Assembly (NCBI GenBank): GCA_012931725.1
Contig: CM022948.1
Location: 62,611,222 to 62,675,221 of the forward strand
Direction of reading: 5' to 3'
DNA length: 64,000 nt
From: Litsea cubeba
Taxonomy: Eukaryota > Streptophyta > Magnoliopsida > Laurales > Lauraceae
The notes under the pieces were generated by a model that worked only from the letters and a program-made list of their open reading frames with translations, was not told the origin of the DNA and ran no database searches. How positions within the stretch are numbered: the first letter of the stretch is position 1; each line of letters begins with the position of its first letter. The translations under genes and the position numbers were made by a program. Of this stretch, positions 45,501 through 57,479 are shown piece by piece.

Positions 45501-48500
45501 ACCCCTAATTTACTTCATACATTTATAGGCTATGTTTATGGATTCTTTAAAAATGGGAGATAGTATGTCAGCGACATCTTTGACACAAGGTCCCACCATC
45601 TGATTAGCTCAAAGTTATTGCGAGCTCACTTCCTTGTGGGGCCCACATGGGAATTGGTGGGTGGGGGGATGGAATCGAAAGATCTCCCCCTACCTACTTG
45701 TGTACGGTGATGGAGGCTTGGATCATCATCCTAACCACTTGATCAACTGACCACAAGCTTTTACCATCCAAAATGAGTGCATAGTCGATCAAATGGTCTT
45801 GTCCATTTGGATAATTGCCTCTGTTTTAATGTCCACTTAGATGGATCATAAGGTGGGCCCCAATAGCTGTTTGTGCACGATGAGCTCACGATAAGGTGCA
45901 CTCATATGCTTAACCAATGAATATATATAATTACTACGTATTTCCTTCTTTACTTAACAATTAAATATTTTAGAGTAAGATTTGTACTTAAATTTTTATT
46001 GTTGCAATATTTTCTTAGTGTTTTTATTTTAAATTTATTTGAATACTATGCTGAATCCACGAATCCTATGTTTTGTGATATGCCACATCAGAAATAGTAT
46101 TGATTATTTAATTGGATGATCTACATGAACAGGGCTTACGGAACCTCAACATACATAAAGACAAACAAGAGATTATGTGATGAATTACCAATGATAATCA
46201 TAGAAACTACCTTGATATCACGATGAACAATGCAGCCTCCACGATATGTGTGAAGAAACCATAGGCCTCGGGCACTATCAATCGCAATCTCAAGCCTTTG
46301 AATCCATGACAGCACTCTGTCCTTTCCTGTTTGTTACAAAACATTTTTTTTAGCTTACTGTCTAAAAGGTGACAGCCCCAAAGGGAAACACTTTGTAAAG
46401 AGAGGAAATACCAAATAGCCACTCTGAGAGATTCCCGTTAGAGCACAACTCATAAACAAGAAAACATTCATCTTCTTCTTCACAATAACCCAGCAAAGCC
46501 ACTAGGTTTGAATGTTTGACATGTGATAGGCTCGTAACTTCCCTCATAAAAGACTCAACATATTCATCCTTGATGATGTGCTTAACTGCAACATGCCTTC
46601 CGTCTGAAAGTATTCCTTTATACACCTTCCCTATTGAAACCATAGAAAGTCAGAATAAAACCTGATTCTCTCTTCAAAATAACTCTAAATCTTAAACAAT
46701 GTCTCCTTGATTTGGTTTGGCTAAAGTAGCCATCAAGAAGTGATGCATTACGTTACTATCTCTGTACATGTATAGAAGGCTAGTTCCATTTTCTAAAAAG
46801 ATTTAGAGTTAACAAAGCAATTAGAAACACCCACTAAAAAATTTCAGTCACTTCATGGAGTGATTGTAGGACTTGTATCTTTGAGCATCATGGCGTGTTT
46901 ATAGAGAAATTATAACAAGCAACTAGTTGCATTGTAGATTACATTCGTATGATGAAGTATATAATGCAAAACATTGCACTGGATCCCACAGGCAGCCCAA
47001 TCAAACTGGAGTATACCTTCAAATGAATGCACTCTTTACTATCCCATAAAGAAAATACGCTGATCAGAAAATACTACCATCTGAATATTCAAAAAAAGTC
47101 GAGTTGATCATTTCAAGAATCATTTAATGGAATCAACCTTGCATTTCTTCTGGATTTCCAGGATCAATTTAATTAGGAGATGCCATTAGTATTTGAGTTG
47201 GAAAATTAACAGTGCTAGCTGGAGAAGGCTAATGTTCAGAGGGTTATGATCATCCAATCAATTCAGAATTCATTTTGTAGATGTGATCAAAATTTTACAC
47301 CCGCTGTCAACTTGATGAAACCCTACTCCTTTATCCAGGCTTGCCTTGGCACCGACAGTAAACCAGCAGAGTTGACTGGATTTTAGTATGGTTACCAACT
47401 TACCATGGTAGCCTACAGAGAGTGAAGCAAACCAGATGGTCATGCAATTTCCCTGTTCACGCACCCAAATTCAATTAATTGAATCTGTACCTCATATTTA
47501 ACATATATTTAAAACATTTTTTATGCAACTGTATAATGGTGGCTAACTGTCTATATTAATGTCCGTGCCTTACAGCCAAGCATGTCGATTTGCTCAAGTA
47601 ACAAGGTTATGAACCCTTCAACAGTTCATCCTTATGTGATTGCCTCTATGCACAGAATCAAACATGAATGAAGCAGATTTTATCTTCTGTAAGTCCATAA
47701 ATAGTTCCTCACCTGCTATGCCTTGGCCTATGAAGTTTAAAAGCGCTTAGATTGTTTGTTGCTGCATAGATCTCCTTAATCGGAATTTTCTGACAACCAC
47801 TACCCCCTGGTAGTAATTCCTTGACATCTGTAATAGAAAAAAATCGACAGCTCAATTTAATATGCTTATTTATTGAAAGCTGCAGTATCCAAGTGTGAGT
47901 ACAGAAAAGTGTGAGTACAGAAAAACCACTATGAGATACCATCTTTTCTTTGCAATGCATTTGATTTGAATCTCTTTTTCAAAAGGATGTATGCCAAAAT
48001 AAATACCACTACCGCAGTCACTATGAGGCCACCAATTAGTAGCCATAGACCTGTTTCAATATAGATTACCAAGAGTGAAATATTATGTGCAATCATAAAA
48101 CAGCATAGGATCAGTTACCATGTCACAAGAAAAAAAAATGAAATAATGAACAACAAAATCACCATAGGATTTAAACTTGACCATTGTTTAGAAGGGAAAT
48201 TCACCTGGTCTTAGTGTAGCCTTCTTTTTAGTGCGACTTTCTTGCAACTCTGCAAATAAAGGGAGAATGACAATTGCTACAAATAGGGAAAATTTGTAAA
48301 CAACCAAGATAATAAACAATAGATGGATCCAGGGATACATTCAAGTACAAACTATGAAGGGTAAATGATGGTTAATGTAGAGAAACCCAACTCCACAACT
48401 ATGGTGGACCCAAGACTCAATGCAACACACAACACACTTATACAAAGAAAAACTCTCAATGTATTACACTCTCTAAACTACACACATTACACAACTGCAC

Positions 48501-51500
48501 AATCACACTTCATCACTCACTAGACACTTTGCACTAAGCACTGATGCTTGCACTCTACACACACTTGCACTCAAGACTTCTCTATGTCTTTTCTTACACA
48601 ATTCCTCACTTGCACACACACTTCCCATGCATCATGCTCCTCGCAGTTTCTACCAGATGTTGGTTCTTCCTCTCCGCCACTCCATTTTGTTGTGGAGTAT
48701 ATGGACAGGTTAGTTGTCGTCGGATGCCGGCCTTTTTCAAATATGTAGAGAATTCATTTGATGTATATTCTCCTCCATTGTCGGTGCGCAAGCATCGAAT
48801 CTTTCGACCAAGTTTACCTTGTACTCTATTTCGAAACTCCTGAAATTTCTGGAATACTTCTGACTTTTCCTTGATGAAGTACACCCATACATACGTTGAG
48901 TAATCGTCAATAAAGGTGACCATATATCTTAAACCGCTGATTGATTGTGGTTTCACCGGGCCAAATACATCTGAGTGGATTATCTCCAAAGACCTTTTAG
49001 CTTGATACATGGATTCAGTGTATGGCTGTCGATGAGCTTTTCCTTACTGACAACCTACACACACTGTGTCTTTATGGACTTCTAATTGTGGAAGTCCCTT
49101 CATCATGGACTTATCCATCATTACCTTCAGCCTATAATATCCCACATGCCCCAATCGAGCATGCCATAGATCAGCCGTCTAGCTCCGACGAGCTTTCTTT
49201 ATGTAGGCTGATTCAACCGACATGACATAGACAGAATCTAATTTACGTCCTGTCATGATCGGATTCTCAAACATCTTTATACTTCAGTAGACTCTTACAT
49301 CATTCGGACCGAATACAACAAAGTTACCGGAAGACGTTAGTTGTGACACAGACAGGAGATTCTTTTTCATACCTGGCACATGAAAAACTTGTTGTAGTCG
49401 AGCTTCCTTCTCACTGAACTTTGGTATGCATGTAGCTTCTCCAACGTGAGTAATTGGCAGATGCGCATTATTTGCCGTGACAACTACTTTGCCGCCATCG
49501 TACTCAATTAGGCTTGAAAACTTTGATTTATCTCCTGTCATATGATTCGAACATCCTGAGTCAACGATCCAGTCCTGATCGTAATTGATGACTTCAGTGT
49601 CAGAGACTGCAGTGAGCGCTATTTCTTCATCAACTTTTGCGCCTTCATCAGACCTTCTTGAGGTACTACAACCCGCTATATCAGGACTCGGTAGTTTGAT
49701 GTCCTCAATGATTGCCATAGACGCTTGGCAATCCCATTCTTCTTCGCTCTCACTTTGGTGACTCGCTGTGGTCACCACATTCCCTTCGCAGGTATTCTTC
49801 TTCAGCAATCTGCAGTCACGTGCAAAGTGGCCTTTTTTACCGCAGTTATAACATTCGAGGCTTCGGCGAGATCTTGTTTGTCGTCGATCATCAGTGTTAC
49901 CTTTTGGAGCTCCCCCTGGTTGGGAACTCTCCCTCCACCGATTAGCTTCAGTGGTCTCCTTCCTTCTTGGCTTCATCGCCGATTTGCCATTCCGAGTGAA
50001 AAGCACATGTTCCTCGTCTTTCACTGTTACTCCAGCCATTTGTTTGGGTAGCGCTTCCTGATTTGCGAAACGACTTTCTAACTCTACAAGAGACGGTTGA
50101 GTCGGCCATCCCTTAATGGCCGTCATGAACCCACTATATACGGGCTTCAATCCCCGTGTAATTATCCGTCTCATCCTAGCTTCGCTGACCCGCGAGTCCG
50201 GATCAAGCTGAGAGATCTCTTGACAAAGTGACTTTACTTTCATAAAATATTGACTAATAGTCAATGTACCTTGAGTGATAGATGCAAGCTCGTTCTCCAA
50301 AAACTGAAGCCGCGCGTCATTTGTCTTGGAGAATAGTGTACCAGCATATCCCACGCCTTCTTCGGAGTGTCAGCATCTCGTATATGCTCTAACAACTCCT
50401 TCTGCATTGTGGTCCTTAAGATGAACATAGCCTTCCCAGCTTTGATTCGCCACTTGCGTAGTGCCTCCGCATTATCATTAACTGGTGTTGTAGTGTCAGT
50501 GCCGCCAACGATCTCCCATAGGTCATGGCCTTGAAGATATGCCTCCACACACAGACGCCAATAATCATAGTTGTGGTTGTTCAGCTTCTCAATCCCTCCA
50601 GTTGCATTCGCGAGATCCGCCATCGTGATTAGTGGGATCCTCGTCGATCTCTATCACTAAGAAGCTCAGTCCCCGACTGATCGGCTTCACAACGTCGCCT
50701 CGCCTTTAGCTGCTGCTCCTAATGGACGGACGGTCCCTGACCTTGCCTCGCACTAATACCACTTGTAGAGAAACCAAACTCCACAACTATGGTGGACCCA
50801 AGATTCAATGCAACACACAACACACATATACAAAGAAAAACTCTCAATGTATTACACTCTGTAAACTACACACATTACACAACTGCACAATCACACTTCA
50901 TCACTCACTAGACACTTTGCACTAAGCACTGATGCTTGCACTCAAGACTTCTCTCTATCTTTTCTTACACAATTCCTCACTTGCACATACACTCCCCAAG
51001 GCATCACTTGCTATCGCTTCTGTCTGCTCTCAAGCATACCAAATGGTGCACCTCTCCCATATTTATAGTCTCCAAGGATCAATGGCGGTGGGAACATATG
51101 GTGATCAAATGGGCCACGTATCTTGTTTAGGACCACTTGTTGAGACAGTTTGAAGTGAGGCAGTTTGATGATGTCGGTTTGAAGGTGGGTTCTGGAGACT
51201 GCTAGAGTTGGGAGATGAGGCTGGATGATTTGAGAAGGCTTCTAGAAAATGTTGATGTCAACATTTGCTTTGGGCAGGGGAAAAGACAGTGTTGTCTAAC
51301 AGTTAACCTTACGAAAAGATCTAGAATAATAAGAGGGACTCAGGAGTCAGGAGGAAAACCAGGAGCAAGGAAGAAATAATCAAGAAAACATGAAGAGAGT
51401 AAGAAAGATCATCATTGGCCCAAGGGCATTATGATATCTTGGTTCTCCTCGCTCCTTTTTTTAATAATTTTTTTTAACAGGAATATAAATGGATGAGGAA

Positions 51501-52991
51501 TTTGATGACTGAGTAAGTTTGATACAAGTATTTTGAAGGGTTTAGTTTAGCGTTGAAGTAAAATGAATTTTAGGACTAAATAAACAATTGCTGCTCAGAG
51601 CATAAATATGTGTGTGCGTGTGTATGTGTATTTCCACTGAAAAAAAATGAGGGTCTTTATATAAAAGGAGAAATGACTGAACATAGGAGCAAGCGCATTC
51701 TAATACAGGCAAACAAAATTTGCATGTTGGGATCTCCTTTGGTCAAGTTATAACACATTGGATCAGCACATTCACTTATGGAGAATGACTGAGTTGATCA
51801 GCACTCATATTTAATTGATATTCCACACTGGATAGAAGTGATCAATTTCATACCTAGATAAAATATGAAATCATCATGTGATTGAAATGACTTCAATCTG
51901 AAAGTAAATAATGAATCCAATGTTGTATACAACCATTTCTCAAGAAAAGGATTGGTACATAAAGACATCACCAATCAAGGCAGACGATCTCCGGTGATTT
52001 TATTTTGGTGCTTACAACAATTCATGAATCAAAGGGTTTGTGAAATTGGAAATGAATCTGTATAGCTATCAATATCAGCATCATCATCCTCTTAGCTTAT
52101 CCCATTAATCTTTAGTTGGTTTTGAATTTTGAGTGCTCTAATCAAGGGGAAGTCATATAGACTGATAAAAATAAAATAAAAATTCATTGCTTACAAACAG
52201 TTGTTTTTTTTTTTTTTGACAAGTTTAACACCTGAAGTGGATGGCACATGAAACAATTCAAACCTTCAAGGCTATAATCTTAGAGAGGAAATCCTAGAAT
52301 ACTTACCCTGATTTAGGCTCTGCTCTCCAAGGCATTTAAACACTGCCAGGATCCAATTCACATCATCAATCCTGCTACTCATCAGAGACACCAACACCGC
52401 AAATCTACAAACATCGTCTTTGATTTTGTCAGACTCCTCACCATTGTGAAAAGATCCTCCTATTTCGTTCCATCTTCTCGAACAAGGAGCACAGGCAGAA
52501 TTCTCATCTCCCTCAAGGCCCAAAAGTTTACAATCATCCCCCAAACCCTTAAAGCTATTCCCCAACTTACCAATAACATCACTAACTGTAAAATCTGAAC
52601 AACCTCCGCCACCATTAGTAAGCCTATCAATCCCACAATCCAAGACATCTTCATTGAAGTTCTTCATTACATCCAAGCAAAGCCTTTGTTCATTGGCATT
52701 CAAGAAAAGTTGACCAGTTTGGTGTGCCCTCTGCGCCAATGCATGAAGGTATTCCTCAAAAGATGCTCCACAGCAGTTTTTGGACAGAAACCCACCCCAA
52801 TTCCCTCCTTCACAACTAGAAATGTTAGTAGAGGATGAAGTCTGAAAGCTGAGGCTGCAAACAGGCTGAGGAGCCTGTGAATCAACAAATTCAATGATGA
52901 CGATTACGATGACCAAGAAAATTATTAGGGAGGGAGGTGTCTTAATCTTATTTCCATGCCAACTTTGGAAGTTTAAGATGGTTTTAGCCAT
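39575..52991 (-). CDS. SPARK-domain receptor-like kinase, 8 exons, one frameshift
   Basis: Exons, 5' to 3' on the minus strand: 52307-52991, 48205-48249, 47940-48050, 47713-47827, 46412-46630, 46211-46326, 40264-40524, 39575-39796. All junctions are GT-AG and the phases agree, giving about 590 residues. Exon 1 encodes a signal peptide, then a cysteine-rich SPARK ectodomain ([36 protein letters not shown]). Exon 3 is the membrane span ([19 protein letters not shown]). Exons 4-8 are the kinase: VAVKHI lysine, [25 protein letters not shown] and a C-lobe ending at TAA 39575-39577. SPARK kinases sit in the plasma membrane; some act in arbuscular mycorrhiza. Exon 4 is 115 bp where phase requires 114. 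An extra A in the tttaaaa run near 47735-47742 shifts the frame in the glycine-rich loop. Either this allele is dead or the base is a sequencing error. Introns 1 and 6 are swollen by transposons. Confidence 0.87.
42190..42990 (+). mobile_element. LTR-like fragment with TATA box
   Basis: This stretch has LTR-like content: gatcgatcgg-rich blocks, a strong ggctataaatagggt (42457-42471), then a long leader with aacaccacctctctcat. It has no open frame. No partner LTR or primer site was found, so it is a solo LTR or fragment in intron 6 of the receptor kinase. The boundaries are approximate. Confidence 0.4.
43470..43568. mobile_element. 99-bp foldback element
   Basis: The ends gatattggcactcc and ggagcaccaatatc are inverted with two mismatches. 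Inside, attttgatgga and tccatcaaaat flank ggcgc as a second perfect hairpin, and gggagcgcctccatcaaa repeats it. The structure is MITE-like; the family and target duplication are unclear. Confidence 0.55.
43790..44718 (+). mobile_element. LTR/SINE-like remnants ending in a primer site
   Basis: Near 43817-43850 a segment, tggtattagagtcagaag, is followed by gggttcaagtccc, which fits a Pol III B box and so a tRNA-derived SINE head. Further on, 44707-44718 is tggtatcagagc, a retroelement primer site directly after an LTR-like end (ttttcagcaa). Neither element is complete, and they are grouped here because boundaries cannot be set by eye. Confidence 0.35.
44755..44866. repeat. 56-bp tandem duplication
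   Basis: Two near-identical 56-bp copies, gctatcatgcatcaaatcc onward, lie at 44755-44810 and 44811-44866. The second copy abuts the MITE at 44868 and includes part of its target site. Confidence 0.88.
44868..45020. mobile_element. 153-bp Mutator-type MITE with long TIRs
   Basis: The terminal inverted repeats start gggagatgctcctatgagag and run about 60 bp almost perfectly, leaving a spacer of only some 35 bp. The 9-mer atttacata flanks both ends exactly (44859-44867 and 45021-45029), pointing to mobilisation by a Mutator-like transposase. It lies in intron 6 of the receptor kinase. The near-perfect arms suggest recent insertion and a stable RNA hairpin if transcribed with the intron. Confidence 0.9.
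45224..45507. mobile_element. hAT-like MITE with agctcggctt subterminal motifs
   Basis: The left end tatgggtgtcaac and right end cttacacccctaa are inverted variants of the TAGGGGTGTAA terminus seen at 22991. The interior has 'agctcggcttg', 'agctcaagctcaag' and 'gagctcag' motifs. The flanking octamers atttatta and atttactt agree partly, as for an aged duplication. No coding capacity. Confidence 0.55.
48376..51301 (-). mobile_element. Truncated Ty1/copia in intron 1 of the receptor kinase
   Basis: A perfect 5-bp duplication, gttaa, flanks it (48371-48375 and 51302-51306). The 5' LTR is 50764-51301 (538 bp). Its primer site next to it is a variant (tggtattagtgc, minus, near 50750-50762). Gag and part of integrase follow. 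A deletion joins integrase directly to the remaining 250 bp of the 3' LTR (48376-about 48626), removing RT, RNase H and half of the LTR. It lies in the same orientation as the host gene and inside its first intron, so the splice sites of the kinase are untouched. Confidence 0.85.
48614..50623 (-). pseudogene. Copia gag-protease-integrase remnant
   Basis: Gag starts at ATG 50621-50623 ([20 protein letters not shown]) and shifts frame near 50340. It continues through a knuckle [14 protein letters not shown] (about 49803-49850) and protease [11 protein letters not shown] (about 49525-49570), then stops at 49284. The pre-integrase segment between 49284 and 49010 has stops. The integrase core resumes at 49010 ([44 protein letters not shown]) and ends at a deletion junction with LTR sequence near 48626. 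Confidence 0.85.
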
Positions 52992-55391
52992 GAAAAAATG
53001 CTATGGGTATATCTCTTTCATGCCAATTTTGGAAAGGATATGCAATAAAATGGAATGTGATGGGGGCAATGGTCTACTTCATCTCTAGCAAAAGGAATGG
53101 TGTAAAATAGGAGGAAATGATGATTTTATTCACTGTAGATGTTTTGGGTAGTGATACGTTTATTCAATTTCTGGAGGGTTAGAAAAGGAAAGGGAGCAAC
53201 GGATGAATGGGAATAGGAGAGTCTGCTACAGCAAGGATATTTAGGCACTGGTTGACTATTTACCACCCCTTACAAAAGGATTTCAAACCTGAGGTCTTAA
53301 AATGGAACTCTGGGAAGTGGTTTCTGATTGTTCCTTGATATTCTTCTCAAAAGAGTCTGGTGACCAAACTACAATTTGGGTTCCTAGATATATGGTTATA
53401 GATTAAATGAATTGCAGGTGTCTGCACTGAAGCAAGGAAAGGAAAATGAACTTATGGGCATTGGTTAAATTTCCAGGCTTCTGAGGATCAAATGAGACTT
53501 TTGCAGAGGAATTGATTACAGTGAGTACTAATATGATTATAAAACCCCCAAAGGTGGAGTCTTATTGAAACGCACAGAGATTGCAGGAATAGAAAAATGT
53601 TGTTGCAACAAGAAGGAAATAGAGTTATGGGCAATGGACATTTTTTTGTCCTTCTTTGGAAAAAAAACAAAGATGGGAGAGAGATTGACAAGTAGTAATA
53701 ACAGAGAATTTACAGTTGTGGGACTTGGAATTTATGATATGGTAATGAGTGAAAGGTGGATTTTGCAAAGGATGGAAGGGATTTTGTTGGGTTATTTGAA
53801 AATGACATGATTAAAACAAGTGTTTTTTTTTTTTTTGGCTTTGGATCCATCGTCTTTGGAATTGGAAAGGATCAATGGCCGGCATATGCAATTAAATGAG
53901 GGAGAACAAAACGCCTAGTGAACATTTGCATTGTCATTGGCGGATTTCTGAAGTGAGAATGCCGTTTTGTTTTGGATTTTGTACATTTGGATGTGTGTGG
54001 AGACCATTCTTCCCAGAAAAGAAGCCCAATAAAATACTTTAAGAACCTACTTGACTCGACCCACTAACTCAATGTGGCTCAGTAGGTACCTGAGTCGTGT
54101 GACAAACAAGTATTCAGTGAGTACTTTGCCAGACTTGCCCCCAAGTTACACTGCTCAGGGGCCTTCGGAGTCGAGTTCAATTTCCAAGTCCTTAAACTAC
54201 ATGTTCAAATTAAGACATGTAGGGTTGCAAATGGCTATCCAATTATTTGACTATTCAAAAGTCTTTTTCTGAATAAGTGCAGTATATACAAAAAATAGTT
54301 TTGGATGGAGATAATTCAGTACCAGATCTCGATGTGAGGACATTGGAAATGGAACATTGAGATCCCGATCCGGAATTTTCTTTGTTCCAAATCCAAGGAT
54401 CCCAATTTTTGATGCTTACAATCCTCACATCAAAAATAAATATAAGTTTTGAGGGCATACATAAAGATTTGCTTAACTTTAATCATTTGCCTTTTAATAG
54501 CTCCACTTGTGTTTTATTTTTAAACTTAATTTGAAGCATATTTATCCAATCATTACAGTCTCTGCATCTTATTTTGGATCCGGATTCAGAAACCGAATCT
54601 ATGTATTCGGTTGGTTCCGAATATAGATCCGGGTCCATATCTATGAATCAGATTTGGGTCCAAATCCACCATAGTTCTACCCTGGATTCAACCCGTTTAT
54701 ATACCTAATTGGATGAGCCATGAAACATTGGGTTTGGGTTTGGACTTCCATTTCATTGCTAGCAAATAAAAAAGCCTTCTATTTCATAGGTCTTTCCATT
54801 CTGCTTCACCCTACAAACAAGGGCTACACAAACCTGCATATAGTGTCAGCTGCCACCAATGAAAAAACACAAGATCAGCAAATATAACAAACAATCTGGA
54901 CCGACCATTTTATAGGCAACTTACGGGTGGGCCCATGCCTTCAGGAGTGATTGTTGTGTTTTCTAATAGGGATATCTATGGGCCTGATCTAGATGCAGAA
55001 AAACCTGAATTTTGAATAGGCTCAAAGCTCGCTCCAATTAGTTTTAAATCGTGGCCTATACAAATGGCTCTCTGTCTGCTAGACAGCAATTTGTGACTAT
55101 TTCCTAAGTAATAGCAGAGACCACTAGATTTGACTTCATAGTCTGATATGCAGTTGGATGAGAAGAGAAAATCACAGGAGAAAGGTTAACCCCAAAATCT
55201 ATTGGAAAAATATACAGAGAAAACCATGTGCAACACTTCATTTCTTACTAGAGACTTGTACTTATGTACAATATAGGCCTTCCAGATAAGGGCATAGGTT
55301 TTTTTTTTTTCATGTCCAGGTTACATACTTCTGAGTAGTGATAGAGAATAGGGATAACAAGAAAATGTAATATGGTAAGGGGTTCCATTGG
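52992..55391. other. Receptor-kinase upstream region, no gene
   Basis: AT-rich DNA upstream of the receptor kinase start and downstream of the protease pseudogene. Short frames show no domains. Segments near 54540-54700 ('gatccggattcagaaaccgaat', 'tccgaatatagatccgggtcc') look like repeat debris of hAT-MITE style. No convincing TATA box was found close to ATG 52991. Confidence 0.45.
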
Positions 55392-55465
55392 CTAAGCAGT
55401 TGGATATGAGGCCGACATGGCTATACCACACAGCACCTACAGCATCAACATCCCTTTGCATCCTA

Positions 55466-55612
<147 letters not shown>

Positions 55613-56738
55613 CTAGAATGCAGATCCACTGGCATCAATAGCAATGGAAACTGGTTGGTTGGCCACAGCTTGCAGCAGTGCCTTCTCATTGTTCGCTGGC
55701 ATGTCTTCATGGCCATTGATGTCCGCGGCATGGTTTGTAGACTTCTTCCTGTTACATGTACCCCCAACTCCCTTGTAAGGATAATTAGCTTCAGTTGTAA
55801 GTCCTTTGTTGTGTTGAATGAAGTCGAAGGCCTGATCCATGAAGCCGCCCCAGCAGCCCTCATCTTCACCGCCCGTGTCGCAGTCCACTAACTCTTGCTC
55901 AGATAGAGAGATTAACTTACCAGTAGTGAGTTGGGTAATTCCTTCTGTAGCTGCGACTGCTGAGAAGGCCCAGCAAGATCCTATTCCATGGATCATTTCA
56001 AACCATATTATTAAGCAATGAATTTGTTATAATACCATTACTAGTTTTTGGTTTGATTCTTAGTTTCTTTTATCATGAGTTCATGACATCACTTTTAATT
56101 AATATATAAGAAATACTTTGCTCAGGCACAAGTATTTCTATAATTGGAATCGGGGTCACTTCAAGGCTTGTATACGCTCCCATGGATAACTGTAAATCTG
56201 GTCCAAGCCCAAAATGGATTGGTCTACTAACTACTAAGGACTAGGCTTACATGGCATGATACTCTTAGTACTTCCATACAGTGATTTGTATTGTCTTAGC
56301 AAATAAAGAGTTGTGATTAGCGAAGAGGAAATATATGAAGTCTTAGTAGACGCAACATAAATACATTTATATATAATCTGTGGAGCCCACCCCTCAACAC
56401 TAACTCTCTGGTGGAACCTTGTGGGTGCACTTTTAGTGACACGCAATTTTTATAGCGCTGGTTCGTTCCTCATGGCCCACTCCTCAACATATTTACCTTA
56501 CCACATTCTACCTTTGCTGAAAAAAAAAAAAAAAAAAATTTACCGCATTGTCCTTGATTCTTGATAGGAGTTACAGCACCCTTCTTTCTCCAATCCATAG
56601 CAGATGGCATTGCAGTGACATTATCATACATGAAGGATGTTGTCCTCATTGGTCTGACCATGGAGGCCCTGAATCCATTATGGGTGGTCCTAAACTCTTC
56701 ATTGGTTAGGTCGACAAATTCATTGATGCCTAGCTTGT

Positions 56739-57057
56739 TGTTGGGTTAAGTAGGTCCGGACCAAGTAGGTTCATGGACATGGGTATTATGGTAATTGTAC
56801 CGGGACTTTCTTATTGACTAAGATAGGGTTTCTTAGGGAATAAAAAAGAGAACATTATATATATGATGTAATGTGTAACCCATGAGATACAGACAGATAG
56901 ACAGAAGAGTGAACCTAAAGGAGAGTCGAGTTTTCTTTCCCATGGACGTAGGCAAGATTGCCGAACCACGTAATTCTCTTGTGTGTGATTGTTTGTCTTG
57001 TGTGGTTGATTGTCCGTTCGATCGCTGATTCACGTTTCCGCATACACGCGCACAACA
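56739..57057 (+). repeat. 5' LTR
   Basis: 319 bp, tgttgggttaag to cgcacaaca, followed by the primer site at 57060-57071. Confidence 0.9.
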
Positions 57058-57071
57058 AGTGGTATCAGAGC

Positions 57072-57478
57072 CCAGGCCCAGACTTAGCCCGGAGAATCCT
57101 CAGATTGCCAAACAAAAGGTGGTGGGCCCAGTGATGCGCATGAAAAGTGCAGTACTCACGATTGGTGGATCCGTGGTGAAGCTCTCGAGTTGGCTCTCCT
57201 CGATGGAGCGGACGGATGGATGATCGTTTGAGGGGAGGCCCGGTAAAAATATCCAAAGAGATATGGTCCTTTGTTTGAGGGGAGGATTGTTGGGGATGTG
57301 CAACCAAAGTCCCACATCGGCTAGAATTGGGAAAGATCATGGGCATATAAGTTGGACTAAATACTCCATTTATATGAGGCCTTTTGGGTAGAACCCAAGA
57401 ACAAATCCATGAGGGCTTAGGCCCAAAGTGGACAATATCATATCAATGTGGAGTTTGTGGTGGTCCACTGTCCTAACA
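57072..57478 (+). mobile_element. TRIM internal region and 3' LTR embedded in copia
   Basis: Sequence after the copia primer site ends in a polypurine-like gtttgaggggaggat and then a 191-bp LTR (57288-57478) from tgttggggatgtgcaac to ggtccactgtcctaaca. Its blocks cccacatcgg, gaggccttttggg and aggcccaaagtggacaatatc parallel the TRIM LTRs at 9553-10298. After it stand the five bases agtgg, which are how a retroelement primer site starts, before gag sequence resumes. No 5' TRIM LTR is present. The simplest reading is a switch between copia and TRIM at the shared primer site, plus a deletion at the other junction. Confidence 0.75.
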
Positions 57479-57479
57479 A

